Source: Limnohabitans sp. 2KL-17 (lineage in GTDB: Bacteria > Pseudomonadota > Gammaproteobacteria > Burkholderiales > Burkholderiaceae_C). From it: a stretch of 64,000 bases of DNA. A model generated the notes under the pieces. That model made no database searches. It was not told the origin of the DNA and worked only from the letters and a program-made list of their open reading frames with translations. Location of the stretch: the NCBI RefSeq assembly GCF_003063415.1, contig NZ_NESK01000001.1:124001-188000 (forward strand). The letters run 5' to 3'. The translations under genes and the position numbers were made by a program. Every line of letters starts with the position of its first letter. Position 1 is the first letter of the stretch. Shown piece by piece: positions 30,069-40,834 of the stretch.

Positions 30069-31411
30069 TGAACCTGCACGCCAAACTCCTGCAACGCGCT
30101 GCAGAAAACCGCCCGATCCGCATCGGTCTCATTGGTGCGGGCAAATTCGGCTCGATGTACCTGGCCCAAATTCCGCGCACGCCGGGTGTGCACCTGGTGG
30201 GTATTGCCGATTTGTCGCCAACTGCTGCCCGCGCTAACCTGGCCCGCGTAGGCTGGGCGGCTGAGCGCTTGACCGCAAAAAGTCTGGACGAAGCGGTCAA
30301 ACTGGGCACCACCCACGTGGGTGAGGACTGGCAAAGCTTGGTGCGCCACCCGGCGGTCGATGTGATCGTCGAGTGCACCGGGTCTCCCCTCCATGCGGTA
30401 GACCACATCCTGGAGGCTTTTGCGCATCGCAAACATGTGGTCAACGTGACGGTGGAGGCCGACGCCTTTTGTGGCCCCTTGTTGGCCACCCGGGCGAAAA
30501 CGGCGGGGGTGGTGTATTCGCTGGCCTTTGGCGATCAGCCCGCCCTGATTTGTGATCTGGTGGACTGGGCGCGCACCTGTGGTTTTCCGGTGGTGGCGGC
30601 TGGCCGTGGCCACAAATGGCTGCCGCACTTTTGCGAGTCCACCCCCGAAACGGTTTGGGGCTATTACGGTCTCACGCCCGAGCAGGCCGAGCGCGGCGGG
30701 CTCAATCCCAAAATGTTCAACAGCTTTCTGGACGGATCAAAGCCCTCGATTGAAAGCACAGCCGTCTCCAATGCCACCGGCTTGGGTGTGCCCAGCAATG
30801 GCTTGCTCTACCCGCCGGCCAGCGTAGAGGACATTCCTTATGTCACCCGACCCATCTCGGAAGGTGGGGTGCTGGAGCGCAAAGGCATGGTCGAGGTGAT
30901 CTCCAGCCTTGAAAAAGACGGCCGAAAAATCCCGTACGACATCCGCATGGGCGTCTGGGTCACCGTGGAGGCCGAGACCGACTACATCAAGAACTGTTTT
31001 GAAGAATACAACGCCCACACCGATCCGTCTGGCCGTTACTTCACCCTCTACAAACGCTGGCACCTGATCGGGCTGGAGGTGGGTGTGAGCGTGGCGAGCG
31101 TGGCCTTGCGCAACGAGCCGACCGGCGTGGCCATTGGCTGGAATGCCGACGTGGTGGCCACCGCCAAGCGCGACCTTCAACCTGGCGACATGCTGGACGG
31201 CGAGGGCGGTTACACCGTCTGGGGCAAATTGCTGCCTGCGGCCACGTCCAAGCGCATGGGTGGCGTGCCGCTGGGCTTGGCGCACGGCGTCAAAGTCATT
31301 CGCCCCGTGGCCAAAGGCCAAAGCCTGACTTGGGACGATGTCGCCATGGACACCAGCACGCACGCTTACAAAATCCGGCGTGAGATGGAGGCCAGCGCGG
31401 TTTTGGGCTGA
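30068..31411 (+). CDS. Homoserine dehydrogenase-like oxidoreductase with C-terminal SAF domain (COG4091)
   Basis: 447 residues. A Rossmann NAD(P) site is seen at about 20-30 (GLIGAGKFGSMY), followed by a catalytic/dimerisation region similar to homoserine dehydrogenase. A C-terminal SAF domain (about 370-447, with LAHGVKVIRPVAKGQSLTWDDV) follows; this part often draws a FlgA-like annotation. The substrate of COG4091 proteins is mostly unknown. The ATG shares a base with the dioxygenase stop (TGATG), so the three genes 28513-31411 are translationally coupled. I infer oxidation of the dioxygenase product or of a related aldehyde/hydroxy acid. Confidence 0.85.
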   Translation: MNLHAKLLQRAAENRPIRIGLIGAGKFGSMYLAQIPRTPGVHLVGIADLSPTAARANLARVGWAAERLTAKSLDEAVKLGTTHVGEDWQSLVRHPAVDVIVECTGSPLHAVDHILEAFAHRKHVVNVTVEADAFCGPLLATRAKTAGVVYSLAFGDQPALICDLVDWARTCGFPVVAAGRGHKWLPHFCESTPETVWGYYGLTPEQAERGGLNPKMFNSFLDGSKPSIESTAVSNATGLGVPSNGLLYPPASVEDIPYVTRPISEGGVLERKGMVEVISSLEKDGRKIPYDIRMGVWVTVEAETDYIKNCFEEYNAHTDPSGRYFTLYKRWHLIGLEVGVSVASVALRNEPTGVAIGWNADVVATAKRDLQPGDMLDGEGGYTVWGKLLPAATSKRMGGVPLGLAHGVKVIRPVAKGQSLTWDDVAMDTSTHAYKIRREMEASAVLG

Positions 31412-31565
31412 TTTGCACGGGGGCCATGAGGGTCATGCCGCATAGGACTGCCGTGCTTTGGGCCATCTGAGTCAGGGTTTCCCCGGCTAAAATAGCCCTT
31501 TCGCCGGCAAGTCCCAGTCAGCGGCCCCGGCGCTGCGCTTATCCGTCCCTTTACAAGGCCACCCC

Positions 31566-34500
31566 GTGTCCCTGCACATCACGATTTTCGAAGGCGCAAG
31601 CGCTCTCAGCGGCTTTCGCATGAACCAGCTTTTGGCGCGTTTGGCTGCCATATCACCTCAAATTCAAGGGTTTTCAGCCCGTTTCGTGCATTTGGTGGCC
31701 ACCTCCGCACCCTTGGCCGACGCCCAAAAACAGACCCTTTCTGCCTTGTTGAACTATGGCGAGCCCTGCGAGGGTGTGACTGGGGTGACTGGCAGCCCGG
31801 TCATCGTGGTCAGTCCACGTTTGGGAACGGTGTCGCCCTGGGCTTCCAAGGCCACGGACATTGCCCACAACTGTGGTTTTGACGTCCGCCGTGTCGAACG
31901 TCTGACCGAATACCACCTGAGCATGAAATCGGGTTTGTTGGGCACCGCCAAATTGAGCGCCGAGCAACTGGGCCAAGTGGCCGATGTGTTGCACGACCGC
32001 ATGACCGAATCGGCCATGACCAGTCGGGATGAGGCCGCGGCCTTGTTCACCGCGCTCGAACCGGCGCCCATGGCCCATGTGGATGTGCTGGGCGGTGGCC
32101 CCGAAACGGGAAGAAAGGCTTTGGAAGAAGCCAACAGGTCCTGGGGCTTGGCGCTGGCCGAAGACGAGATCGACTATTTGGTCAATGCCTTCACGGCCCT
32201 CAAGCGCAACCCCACCGATGTGGAGTTGATGATGTTCGCCCAGGCCAACAGCGAGCACTGCCGGCATAAGATTTTCAATGCCGAGTTCACCATCGATGGC
32301 GTGGACCAGCCCCTCAGCTTGTTCGGCATGATCCGCAACACCCACCAGTTGAGCCCGCAGCACACGGTGGTGGCCTATTCAGACAACGCGTCGGTGATGG
32401 AAGGCCACACGGTTGAGCGGTTTGTCGCCAGGACCGGGCAGCAGGGCGCGTCTTATCAAGCCGAAACGGCCTTGCACCACGTGCTGATGAAGGTCGAAAC
32501 ACACAACCACCCGACGGCGATTTCGCCATTTCCCGGGGCATCCACTGGTGCAGGTGGCGAAATTCGCGACGAAGGCGCTACAGGGCGTGGCTCCAAACCC
32601 AAAGCGGGTTTGTCGGGGTTTACGGTGTCCAAACTTTGGGGCGGCCTGAGCGATCAGCTGGGCGGCAAGCCCGGGCACATTGCCAGCCCTTTGCAGATCA
32701 TGACCGAAGGCCCATTGGGCGGCGCGGCATTCAACAACGAGTTTGGCCGGCCCAATTTGCTTGGCTATTTCCGTGAATACGAACAGACCGTGGACGGTGT
32801 ACAGCGTGGCTACCACAAGCCCATCATGATCGCGGGCGGTCTGGGGCAGATCGACGCCAGCCAGACGAAAAAAATTCAATTTCCTGCCGGCAGCTTTCTG
32901 GTTCAACTGGGCGGCCCCGGCATGCGCATTGGCATGGGTGGCAGTGCCGCCAGCTCCATGGCCACAGGCACCAACGCGGCCGAACTGGACTTTGACTCGG
33001 TACAGCGCGGCAACCCGGAAATCGAGCGCCGGGCGCAAGAAGTCATCAACCACTGCTGGGCACAAGGCGAGGCCAACCCGATTCTGGCCATCCACGATGT
33101 GGGTGCAGGGGGCTTGTCCAATGCGTTTCCCGAGCTGACCAACGACGCTGGCCGAGGCGCACGCTTTGACCTGCGTGCCGTGCCACTGGAAGAGTCGGGC
33201 TTGTCGCCCAAAGAGATCTGGTCCAACGAGAGTCAGGAACGCTACGTGATGGCCATCGCGCCCGAATCGCTGGCACAGTTCAAAGCCTTTTCCGAACGTG
33301 AGCGTTGCCCGTTTGCCGTGGTGGGGGTGGCCACCGAAGCGCGCCAACTGGAGCTGATCGACGCGGGCCAAGAGAGCCCGGTCAACATGCCGATGGATGT
33401 GCTGCTGGGCAAACCACCCAAGATGCACCGTGATGTACAAACCGTGGTGCGCCAATCGCCGGCCATTGAGCTGACCGGCGTGAGCTTGCAGCAAGCCGTG
33501 CTGGATGTGCTGAGTCACCCGACCGTGGCGTCCAAGCGCTTTCTCATCACCATCGGTGACCGTGCCGTGGGCGGCCTCACGCACCGCGACCAGATGGTGG
33601 GCCCCTGGCAGGTGCCTGTGGCCGACGTGGCAGTGACTCTGGCCGATTACGCCGGTTTTGCAGGTGAAGCCATGAGCATGGGCGAGCGCACCCCGTTGGC
33701 CAGCCTCAACGCCGCCGCTTCAGGCCGAATGGCCGTGGCCGAAGCCATCACCAATTTGTTGGCCGCGCCCATCGAATTGCCCCGCGTCAAGTTGTCTGCC
33801 AATTGGATGGCCGCTTGCGGTGAGCCCGGTGAAGACGCCGCCCTCTATGAAACCGTCAAGGCTGTGGGCATGGCGCTGTGCCCGGCGCTCGACATCTCGA
33901 TTCCGGTGGGCAAAGACAGCCTCTCGATGCGCACGCAGTGGACCGTCCCGGGCGCATCTGGGTCTGAGGTCGATACCCGCAAGGTGACCTCGCCTGTCAG
34001 CTTGGTCATCACCGCTTTTGCCACTCTGCCAGATGTGCGCGGCACTCTGACCCCGCAGTTGGACGCTCAAGCAGACGACACCAGCTTGCTGCTGATCGAT
34101 CTGGGCACGGGCCAAAAGCGCATGGGCGGCAGTGTGCTCGGCCAGGTGCTGGGCCAGTTTGGTGACCAGGTGCCCGATCTGGATGATCCGCAACACCTGA
34201 TCCATCTGGTGAACGCCATCAACGCCCTGCGCGCACAAGGCCAAATTCTGGCCTACCATGACCGCAGCGATGGCGGCTTGCTGGCTGCCGTGGCCGAGAT
34301 GGCTTTTGCAGGTCATGTGGGCGTGGCGCTCAATGTGGACATGCTGGTGACCGAAGGCGATGGCATCACAGACAGCCGTGCCGACCATGGCGACGCCAAA
34401 AACTGGGCCGGGCAGGTCAGCGCCCGACGTGAAGAACTCACGCTCAAGGCCTTGTTCAACGAAGAGTTGGGCGTGGTGATCCAGGTTCGCACCGCCGACC

Positions 34501-35603
34501 GAACGGCCGTGTTTCAAATCCTGCGCGAGCATAGCTTGTCAAAGCACACGCATGTGATTGGCAAGACCCGACCCAGCCAGTCCAACATCACCAAAGGCGT
34601 GGGCGAGTTGAGCGTCTGGCGCGACACCAAAGAGGTTTTTTCTGCCAAGCTGGAGGACCTGCACCAAGTCTGGGACAGCGTCAGCTGGAAGATCTGCCAG
34701 CAGCGCGATAACCCGGCTTGTGCCGATGCCGAACACAGCGCTGCCGGGCGGGCCGACGACCCCGGCATGCATGTGACGCTGAGCTTTGACCCGGCCGACA
34801 ATGTCGCCGCACCGTTCCTGAACCTGTCCCGTCCCAAAGTGGCGATCCTGCGCGAGCAGGGTGTCAACTCGCATGTGGAAATGGCCTATGCCTTTCACAA
34901 AGCCGGTTTCGAGTCGCACGACGTGCACATGACCGACCTGCAATCGGGCCGGGCCCATTTGGCCGACTTCAAGGGCTTGGTGGCTTGCGGTGGTTTCAGT
35001 TATGGCGACACGCTGGGCGCAGGCATTGGCTGGGCACGCAGTATCACCTTCAACCCGCTGCTTTCTGATCAGTTCAAGGGGTTTTTTGGCCGCAGCGACA
35101 CCTTCGGTTTGGGTGTTTGCAACGGTTGCCAGATGTTTGCAGAACTCGCCGACATCATTCCCGGGGCTGACGCTTGGCCACGCTTTACCACCAACCAGAG
35201 CGAGCGATTTGAAGCCCGCCTGTCGATGGTCGAGGTCATCGAATCACCCAGCTTGTTTCTGCAAGGCATGGCCGGAAGCCGCCTGCCCATTGCAGTCGCA
35301 CACGGCGAGGGCTTTGCCAACTTCAAGCACCGTGGCAATCCCGCGCAAGCCATTGGCGCGATGCGGTTTGTTGACAACCTGGGCGCAGCCACCGAGCAGT
35401 ACCCGTCCAACCCCAATGGCAGCGCGGGAGGCCTCACGGCCGTGACCACTGCCGACGGACGTTTCACGGCCATGATGCCGCACCCCGAGCGGGTGTTTCG
35501 CAACGTGCAGATGAGCTGGACCGACCTCGGAAAATCAGGCGGCATCAACGCCACCAGCCCTTGGCTGCGTGTCTGGCAAAACGCCCGCAAGTGGGTGGCT
35601 TGA
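31566..35603 (+). CDS. purL: Phosphoribosylformylglycinamidine synthase, single chain
   Basis: 1345 residues with a GTG start; the large form typical of proteobacteria. It carries an N-terminal PurS-like part, two AIR-synthase-like halves ([53 protein letters not shown]) and a C-terminal class I glutamine amidotransferase domain with the nucleophile near residue 1185 (GVCNGCQMF) and the His/Glu of PHPER. It catalyses the fourth step of purine synthesis. A TAAAAT inside GGCTAAAATAGCC (31485-31497) could be its -10 box, with no convincing -35. Confidence 0.97.
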   Translation: MSLHITIFEGASALSGFRMNQLLARLAAISPQIQGFSARFVHLVATSAPLADAQKQTLSALLNYGEPCEGVTGVTGSPVIVVSPRLGTVSPWASKATDIAHNCGFDVRRVERLTEYHLSMKSGLLGTAKLSAEQLGQVADVLHDRMTESAMTSRDEAAALFTALEPAPMAHVDVLGGGPETGRKALEEANRSWGLALAEDEIDYLVNAFTALKRNPTDVELMMFAQANSEHCRHKIFNAEFTIDGVDQPLSLFGMIRNTHQLSPQHTVVAYSDNASVMEGHTVERFVARTGQQGASYQAETALHHVLMKVETHNHPTAISPFPGASTGAGGEIRDEGATGRGSKPKAGLSGFTVSKLWGGLSDQLGGKPGHIASPLQIMTEGPLGGAAFNNEFGRPNLLGYFREYEQTVDGVQRGYHKPIMIAGGLGQIDASQTKKIQFPAGSFLVQLGGPGMRIGMGGSAASSMATGTNAAELDFDSVQRGNPEIERRAQEVINHCWAQGEANPILAIHDVGAGGLSNAFPELTNDAGRGARFDLRAVPLEESGLSPKEIWSNESQERYVMAIAPESLAQFKAFSERERCPFAVVGVATEARQLELIDAGQESPVNMPMDVLLGKPPKMHRDVQTVVRQSPAIELTGVSLQQAVLDVLSHPTVASKRFLITIGDRAVGGLTHRDQMVGPWQVPVADVAVTLADYAGFAGEAMSMGERTPLASLNAAASGRMAVAEAITNLLAAPIELPRVKLSANWMAACGEPGEDAALYETVKAVGMALCPALDISIPVGKDSLSMRTQWTVPGASGSEVDTRKVTSPVSLVITAFATLPDVRGTLTPQLDAQADDTSLLLIDLGTGQKRMGGSVLGQVLGQFGDQVPDLDDPQHLIHLVNAINALRAQGQILAYHDRSDGGLLAAVAEMAFAGHVGVALNVDMLVTEGDGITDSRADHGDAKNWAGQVSARREELTLKALFNEELGVVIQVRTADRTAVFQILREHSLSKHTHVIGKTRPSQSNITKGVGELSVWRDTKEVFSAKLEDLHQVWDSVSWKICQQRDNPACADAEHSAAGRADDPGMHVTLSFDPADNVAAPFLNLSRPKVAILREQGVNSHVEMAYAFHKAGFESHDVHMTDLQSGRAHLADFKGLVACGGFSYGDTLGAGIGWARSITFNPLLSDQFKGFFGRSDTFGLGVCNGCQMFAELADIIPGADAWPRFTTNQSERFEARLSMVEVIESPSLFLQGMAGSRLPIAVAHGEGFANFKHRGNPAQAIGAMRFVDNLGAATEQYPSNPNGSAGGLTAVTTADGRFTAMMPHPERVFRNVQMSWTDLGKSGGINATSPWLRVWQNARKWVA

Positions 35604-35615
35604 CCCATTGATCGC

Positions 35616-38600
35616 ATGAAGCCCACCACACCGGCCCAGTGGTTTCCACCTTCGCAACTGGCGTTTTACTTTGACCAAGGCGCGTGGGCCAAAGGCACCA
35701 CGCTGTACCTGCAAAACAAGGTACTGTCCTCGCAGCTGACACCCGATGGTGATGGCTGGCGGTTGCAAGGCCTGGTTCAGGGCAGTGATGTCGCGCCTTA
35801 TTCGGTCAGCGCCGAGTTGCGGGTGAGTGGCGGGGGCAATTTGAGCGACTGGCGCAGTGGCTGCACGTGTCCCGTGGGTCGGTATTGCAAGCACGGGGCC
35901 GCTTTGGGCATCCTGGCATCGATGCAAGGGCTGGCCCTGCTGGACGAATGGGGCGCCGATGGCCCCTCGCCCGACGTGCTGGAGCGCAGGGTCCGGATGG
36001 AAAAAGAGCGGGCCTTGAGCCATTCTGAATACCAGGTTCGCGAATGGCTGACGCGCCTTGAAAACGCCAACAGACCTGCTGTGTTTGCACTGCCGGGCGC
36101 CACGCAAGACCAGTTCATCTACGTGCTGTCCCGGGCGCATATCGGCCGCAAGCCGGTGTTCCACCTGACCGTTAGCCGGGCCACGCAAAAGCGCAATGGC
36201 GAATGGGGCAAGCCTAAAAAACTGAGCAGCGAACCCTCAGCGCACGACCCCATCTGGCAAACCTCGGGTCCTGTGGACCGTGACATTCTCGACCTGATGA
36301 AAGCTTGCCCCTCCATCAACAGCTTCAGCTATTACGGCTTCCAAAGCGCGGTCAAGTTGCATGGCATGCCCGGCAATTTGCTGCTGCAACTGTGCAGTCA
36401 GACCGGTCGGCTGTTGTCCAAAGATGGCGCGGTGCCGCTGCGCTGGTGTGATCAAAGCGAGGTGCTGGTCGGTTCCTGGCACGAAGTCAAAGGCCAGGAC
36501 CACTTGCCCGATGGCTGGCAGCTGCAAATGCACCCCTTGCGGTCGGGTGTGGTGTACAGCTTGAACGAGCCACCTTATTACATGGACACGGTGCAAGGCA
36601 CGTGTGGCCCGCTTGAAACCCAGGGCTTGAGCGCCAATGAATTGCAGGTGTTGTCGAGTTCCCCCGTTTTGCCGAACAGCGTGGCCTTGAAGTTCCAGCC
36701 CCAGTTGATGGCTCGGCTGGGGCCGGTCCCCTTGCCACCCGTGATCGGGAAAATGCCCGAAATCCAAGGTGTCAAACCGCGGGCCGTACTGGCTATTGGC
36801 GCTGTGCTTCTCAGTGAGCGCAAAGAAATGGGGCTGTTTCAAGCCGAGTTGAGTTTTGATTACTCCGGGCATCGCGGGTTTTGGCCTGGCACCCAAAACC
36901 GCGTGATGGTCGGGCAGGGCGATCAGGCCCGCATGCTCGTGCGTGACCTAGGGGTCGAGTCGCTGGCCTGGCAAGCCTTGGAAAATCTTGGCTTTTTGAT
37001 CCGGGCGCCGAACTTGCTGGGTTTGCCACCGCACCTGTCCCAGCAACACTGGCTGGTATGGCTTGAGTGCGACTTTGCGCCCTTGCGCGAAGCAGGGTTT
37101 GATGTGCGGTTTGAGCCCGAAGGGCGCCAGTGGTTGCGCCAGGCCGATGATGTGCACATCCAGTTGTCAGGTGACGAAGACGCTCCCGAAACTTCACCCT
37201 GGTTTGATCTTTCTTTGGGCATGGACATCGATGGCCAGCGCATCAACATCCTGCCCTGGGTGCCCACCATTTTGTCGGCTCTGGCCGAGATCAGTGCTGC
37301 GGTCACTGATGGCGAAACGGCCAAACTGCCGGCTTTTTTGTATTTACCCGACCTGCAAGGTGAAGGCTTTGTCAAACTGCCCACGGCCAAAATCCAACCC
37401 TGGCTGAGCACGCTGATGGAGTTGGTGTCGGAGCGCGACCGTGACTGGAAAGGTGACGAGCTGCGCCTGTCGCGCCTGGATGCCTTGCGTGCAGCAGCTT
37501 CGCTAGGTGATGGTGTGGCGTGGGCGGGAGCGCAGCATTTGCTGGCTTTGGTCCAGCAAATGCGGGGCCTCGAAAGCCTGCCCGAAGTGCCTGTCCCCCC
37601 TAGTCTGCAAGCCACCTTGCGGCCTTACCAGCAACAAGGCCTGAACTGGCTGCAATTTTTGAGGCAGCACCAGTTGGCGGGTATTTTGGCCGACGACATG
37701 GGCTTGGGCAAAACCCTGCAAACACTCGCCCATATCCAGACCGAAAAAGACGCAGGGCGCCTGACGCAACCCGCACTGATCGTGGCCCCCGTCAGCCTGC
37801 TGGGCAACTGGCAGCGCGAAACAGCTCGCTTTTGTCCGGGGCTTCGCACGCATATTCACCATGGCCTGAGCCGGCATGGCGCTACGCAAGCCCTGAGCGA
37901 AACCGACATCGTGTTCACGCCATATTCCCTGTTGCACCGCGACCGCGACTTGTGGCTGGCCAACGAGTGGCACATCCTGGTGTTGGACGAGGCCCAAAAC
38001 ATCAAAAATGCCAATACCCATGCCGCGCAGGTTGTAGGCGACATTCCGGCCACACACCGTCTGTGTCTGTCAGGCACCCCCATGGAGAACCATTTGGGCG
38101 AACTGTGGAGCCTGTTTCACTTTTTGATGCCCGGTTTCCTGGGCAGCCAAAAACGTTTTGGCGAACTCTTTCGCAACCCCATTGAGCGCCAGGGCAACAG
38201 CGAAAAAATGGACCAACTGCGCAAGCGCATCACGCCCTTCATGCTGCGCCGAACCAAGAACGTGGTGGCCAGCGAACTGCCGCCCAAGGTCGAGACCCTG
38301 CTGCCTGTGCCGCTGGAAGGCAAGCAGGCCGATCTGTACGAAACCATTCGCCTGGGCATGGAAAAAACCGTGCGCGACGCACTGAACGCACAGGGTTTGG
38401 CCAAATCGCAAATCACCATTCTGGATGCCCTGCTCAAGCTGCGCCAAGTCTGCTGCGACCCGCGCCTGCTCAAATTGGGTGCGGCCAGCCAGGTGCAGCA
38501 ATCGGCCAAGTTGGCGCAGTTGATGGACATGTTGCCTGGGATGGTGGCCGAGGGCCGCAAGATCTTGCTGTTTTCGCAATTCACACAAATGCTCAGCCTG

Positions 38601-39017
38601 ATCGAGCAAGAGTTGCCCCGTCTGGGCATTCCCTGGGTCAAGCTCACGGGCCAGAGCAAGAACCGTGATGCCCTGATTGAACAGTTCACCAGCGGTCAGG
38701 TGCCGCTCTTCCTCATCAGTCTGAAGGCGGGCGGTGTGGGCCTGAACCTGCCGCAGGCCGACACCGTCATCCACTACGACCCCTGGTGGAACCCGGCCGT
38801 GGAAAACCAGGCCACAGATCGCGCCCACCGCATCGGGCAAACCCAGAGCGTCTGGGTCGTCAAGCTGGTGGCGCAAGGCACCATTGAGGAACGCATGCTG
38901 GCCTTGCAAGCGCGCAAAGCCCAACTTGCCCAAGACATGTATTCAGGTGCTGTGCAGCGCAAAGAACCCTTGTTTGGTGAGTCCGACCTGACCGAGTTGT
39001 TCAAGCCGCTGGGCTGA
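35616..39017 (+). CDS. SWIM zinc-finger SNF2-family helicase/ATPase
   Basis: 1133 residues. The N-terminal SWIM zinc finger is CTC..YCKH (C83, C85, C91, H93). A long middle region has no clear family assignment that I can make. The SNF2 ATPase follows: Walker A DDMGLGKT (K699), DEAQ box at 791-794, and helicase C motifs LKAGGVGLNL and TDRAHRIGQ. Such proteins (RapA/HepA-related) remodel nucleoprotein complexes; SWIM domains bind DNA or protein. It begins 12 bases after purL and converges with the ppiC gene. The role is not known for this bacterial branch. Confidence 0.9.
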   Translation: MKPTTPAQWFPPSQLAFYFDQGAWAKGTTLYLQNKVLSSQLTPDGDGWRLQGLVQGSDVAPYSVSAELRVSGGGNLSDWRSGCTCPVGRYCKHGAALGILASMQGLALLDEWGADGPSPDVLERRVRMEKERALSHSEYQVREWLTRLENANRPAVFALPGATQDQFIYVLSRAHIGRKPVFHLTVSRATQKRNGEWGKPKKLSSEPSAHDPIWQTSGPVDRDILDLMKACPSINSFSYYGFQSAVKLHGMPGNLLLQLCSQTGRLLSKDGAVPLRWCDQSEVLVGSWHEVKGQDHLPDGWQLQMHPLRSGVVYSLNEPPYYMDTVQGTCGPLETQGLSANELQVLSSSPVLPNSVALKFQPQLMARLGPVPLPPVIGKMPEIQGVKPRAVLAIGAVLLSERKEMGLFQAELSFDYSGHRGFWPGTQNRVMVGQGDQARMLVRDLGVESLAWQALENLGFLIRAPNLLGLPPHLSQQHWLVWLECDFAPLREAGFDVRFEPEGRQWLRQADDVHIQLSGDEDAPETSPWFDLSLGMDIDGQRINILPWVPTILSALAEISAAVTDGETAKLPAFLYLPDLQGEGFVKLPTAKIQPWLSTLMELVSERDRDWKGDELRLSRLDALRAAASLGDGVAWAGAQHLLALVQQMRGLESLPEVPVPPSLQATLRPYQQQGLNWLQFLRQHQLAGILADDMGLGKTLQTLAHIQTEKDAGRLTQPALIVAPVSLLGNWQRETARFCPGLRTHIHHGLSRHGATQALSETDIVFTPYSLLHRDRDLWLANEWHILVLDEAQNIKNANTHAAQVVGDIPATHRLCLSGTPMENHLGELWSLFHFLMPGFLGSQKRFGELFRNPIERQGNSEKMDQLRKRITPFMLRRTKNVVASELPPKVETLLPVPLEGKQADLYETIRLGMEKTVRDALNAQGLAKSQITILDALLKLRQVCCDPRLLKLGAASQVQQSAKLAQLMDMLPGMVAEGRKILLFSQFTQMLSLIEQELPRLGIPWVKLTGQSKNRDALIEQFTSGQVPLFLISLKAGGVGLNLPQADTVIHYDPWWNPAVENQATDRAHRIGQTQSVWVVKLVAQGTIEERMLALQARKAQLAQDMYSGAVQRKEPLFGESDLTELFKPLG

Positions 39018-39034
39018 CTTCCGTCGATGTCAAT

Positions 39035-39050
39035 GCACCCTCGGTGCTTT
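39035..39050 (+). terminator. Weak hairpin after the SNF2 gene
   Basis: GCACC (39035-39039) and GGTGC (39043-39047) form a five-base stem with a three-base loop, followed by only three T. It may help end the plus-strand transcript, but it is much weaker than the minus-strand terminator next to it. Confidence 0.25.
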
Positions 39051-39057
39051 ATGAACC

Positions 39058-39083
39058 AAAAAAAACGCGACCGAAGTCGCGTT
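39058..39083 (-). terminator. Rho-independent terminator with UUCG tetraloop, for the ppiC end of the minus-strand operon
   Basis: On the minus strand AACGCGAC-TTCG-GTCGCGTT forms an eight-base stem closed by a C(UUCG)G tetraloop, followed by an unbroken run of T (plus-strand A-run 39058-39065). This is a textbook intrinsic terminator about 24 bases beyond the ppiC stop. Confidence 0.9.
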
Positions 39084-39106
39084 GGGGCTTGGGCGCAAGG
39101 CTCAGA

Positions 39107-39880
39107 TCACTGGATCTTGGCTTTGCCGCGCAGGCCTTCTTGGTAGGTGCTGAGCTTTTGCTGCTGCAGTTGCTGTGAAATCTGGGGTTTGACTTCTTCC
39201 AACTTGGGCAACTGGGCGTCACGCACATCGTCCACACGGATGATGTGAAAGCCGAACTGGCTCTTGACCGGTGTTTCGGTCATCTGGCCTTTTTCAAGTT
39301 TGACCATGGCGCCAGAGAACTCGGGCACGTAGCTGCCAGCAGCCGCCCAGTCCAGGTCGCCACCATTGGCGCCGGAGCCTGGGTCTTTGGAGGCTTTCTT
39401 GGCCAGGTCTTCAAACTTGGCGCCTTTCTTGATGTCGGCGATCAGAGATTTGGCCTCGTCTTCTTTTTCAACCAGGATATGGCGGGCGCGGTATTCCTTG
39501 CCACCATTGGCGGCCACAAACTTGTCGTACTCGGCCTTGATGTCAGCGTCGGTCACCGGGTTCTTCTTTTGGAAATCGGCAAACAGCTGACGGATCAGGA
39601 TGGTTTGACGGGCCAGTTCAATTTGTGCTTTGTACTCGTCGCTGGCGTCCAGGCCTCGTTTTCTGGCTTCTTGCATGAAGACTTCGCGGGCAATCAGTTC
39701 TTCTTTGATCTGGGCCAACACTTCAGGTGTCACGGGGCGGCCAGAGGCTTCGATTTGCTGCTGCAGCGCTTTCACGCGCGATGAGGGGACCGGCTTGCCA
39801 TTGACCACGGCCAGGTTTTGCGCCAAGGCGGGCATGGCGAACAAGGCCACCAGGGCGGCGCTGAGCATTTGCTTTTTCAT
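39107..39880 (-). CDS. Periplasmic parvulin-type peptidyl-prolyl isomerase
   Basis: 257 residues. A Sec signal peptide (MKKQMLSAALVALFAMPALAQ) is followed by a SurA_N-like helical region and a PpiC rotamase domain at about 127-222 (YRARHILV, GSGANGGDLDWAA, SQFGFHIIRVDD). It helps fold periplasmic or outer-membrane proteins. ATG 39880 is preferred over the upstream in-frame ATG at 39895 because a GGAG lies nine bases before it. It is the last gene before the strong terminator, and an 84-base gap separates it from bolA. Confidence 0.9.
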   Translation of the reverse strand: MKKQMLSAALVALFAMPALAQNLAVVNGKPVPSSRVKALQQQIEASGRPVTPEVLAQIKEELIAREVFMQEARKRGLDASDEYKAQIELARQTILIRQLFADFQKKNPVTDADIKAEYDKFVAANGGKEYRARHILVEKEDEAKSLIADIKKGAKFEDLAKKASKDPGSGANGGDLDWAAAGSYVPEFSGAMVKLEKGQMTETPVKSQFGFHIIRVDDVRDAQLPKLEEVKPQISQQLQQQKLSTYQEGLRGKAKIQ

Positions 39881-39964
39881 TGTGTTTTTCTCCATGACGT
39901 TCAGTCAGGTGTGAATCAAGGGTTCAAAAAAATGGGGCTGCCACCAATGGGTGACGGCCCGGGT

Positions 39965-40249
39965 TCAGATCAGCTCGATGGCCAAAGCGTGCAGGCCTTG
40001 GTCAATGAAATCTTGCAATGCATCATACACAAGGCGATGGCGCTGAACGCGGCTCAGTTGTGCAAACAAAGGTGAGGCAATGCACACACGCATGTGCGTG
40101 CCTTGGCCTGTGTCGTCGGCCCCAACGTGGCCGGCATGGGCCGCGCTTTCATCGGTCACCCGCAACTCGGTCGGCTGCAGGCGCTCCGTCAAGCGGGCGT
40201 GGATTCGGGCACTCAGTGGGCTTGTCACGGGCTGGGTTGCGGTGTTCAT
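39965..40249 (-). CDS. bolA: BolA family protein
   Basis: 94 residues. The BolA/IbaG fold is recognisable from [21 protein letters not shown], the HAGHVG segment and the closing [16 protein letters not shown]...HALAIEL. BolA proteins work with monothiol glutaredoxins in Fe-S traffic and affect stationary-phase morphology. The start overlaps the yciB stop (ATGA), an arrangement frequent in Burkholderiales. Confidence 0.92.
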   Translation of the reverse strand: MNTATQPVTSPLSARIHARLTERLQPTELRVTDESAAHAGHVGADDTGQGTHMRVCIASPLFAQLSRVQRHRLVYDALQDFIDQGLHALAIELI

Positions 40250-40788
40250 TCTTTATCCGGGCCTTCTTTAGGCAAATAGCGCGAAACGTACAAGCCTTGG
40301 GCAAGGATGAACACCACCGGGAAGACATAGCCCCACAGCTTGAAATTGACCCAGTCCTCGGTGCTGAAATAGGTGGCCACATAGGCGTTGATGGCCGCCA
40401 TGAAGACGCAGTACAGCATCCAGGACAGGTTCAGGCGGTGCCATACGGCATGCGGCAGTTGCAACTGCTGGCCCAGCAGCATGTGCAAAAAGTTCTTTTT
40501 CAAGAACCCAAGTGACACGGCCAGTGCAATGGCCAGCCCCGAATACAGCAAGGTGGGTTTCCACTTGATGAAGCGCTCATCGTGCAGGCCCAGCGTGAGT
40601 GCGCCAAAGCCCAGCACCAGCACCAGGGTGATCTTGTGCATGGTTTGCAACTTGCCGTCCATTTTGTAAATGATCGCGGTCTGCAGCACGGTTGCGCCCA
40701 TCAGCACCGCGGTGGCGGTGTAGATGTCGGCCATTTTGTAAGCGCCAAAAAACAGCAGGATGGGGAAAAAGTCGAGGATGAATTTCAT
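40246..40788 (-). CDS. yciB: Inner membrane septation protein YciB (IspZ)
   Basis: 180 residues, about five to six transmembrane helices, with the family start [18 protein letters not shown]. Conserved [19 protein letters not shown] and [11 protein letters not shown] are visible. YciB takes part in envelope maintenance and division-site processes together with DcrB/ZipA in E. coli. It lies between msrB and bolA; the 46 bases to msrB are short enough for cotranscription. Confidence 0.93.
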   Translation of the reverse strand: MKFILDFFPILLFFGAYKMADIYTATAVLMGATVLQTAIIYKMDGKLQTMHKITLVLVLGFGALTLGLHDERFIKWKPTLLYSGLAIALAVSLGFLKKNFLHMLLGQQLQLPHAVWHRLNLSWMLYCVFMAAINAYVATYFSTEDWVNFKLWGYVFPVVFILAQGLYVSRYLPKEGPDKE

Positions 40789-40834
40789 GAAGTGTGTTGA
40801 AAGGCTGAACCCCCTGAGGCGCAGCCGTTGTCGG

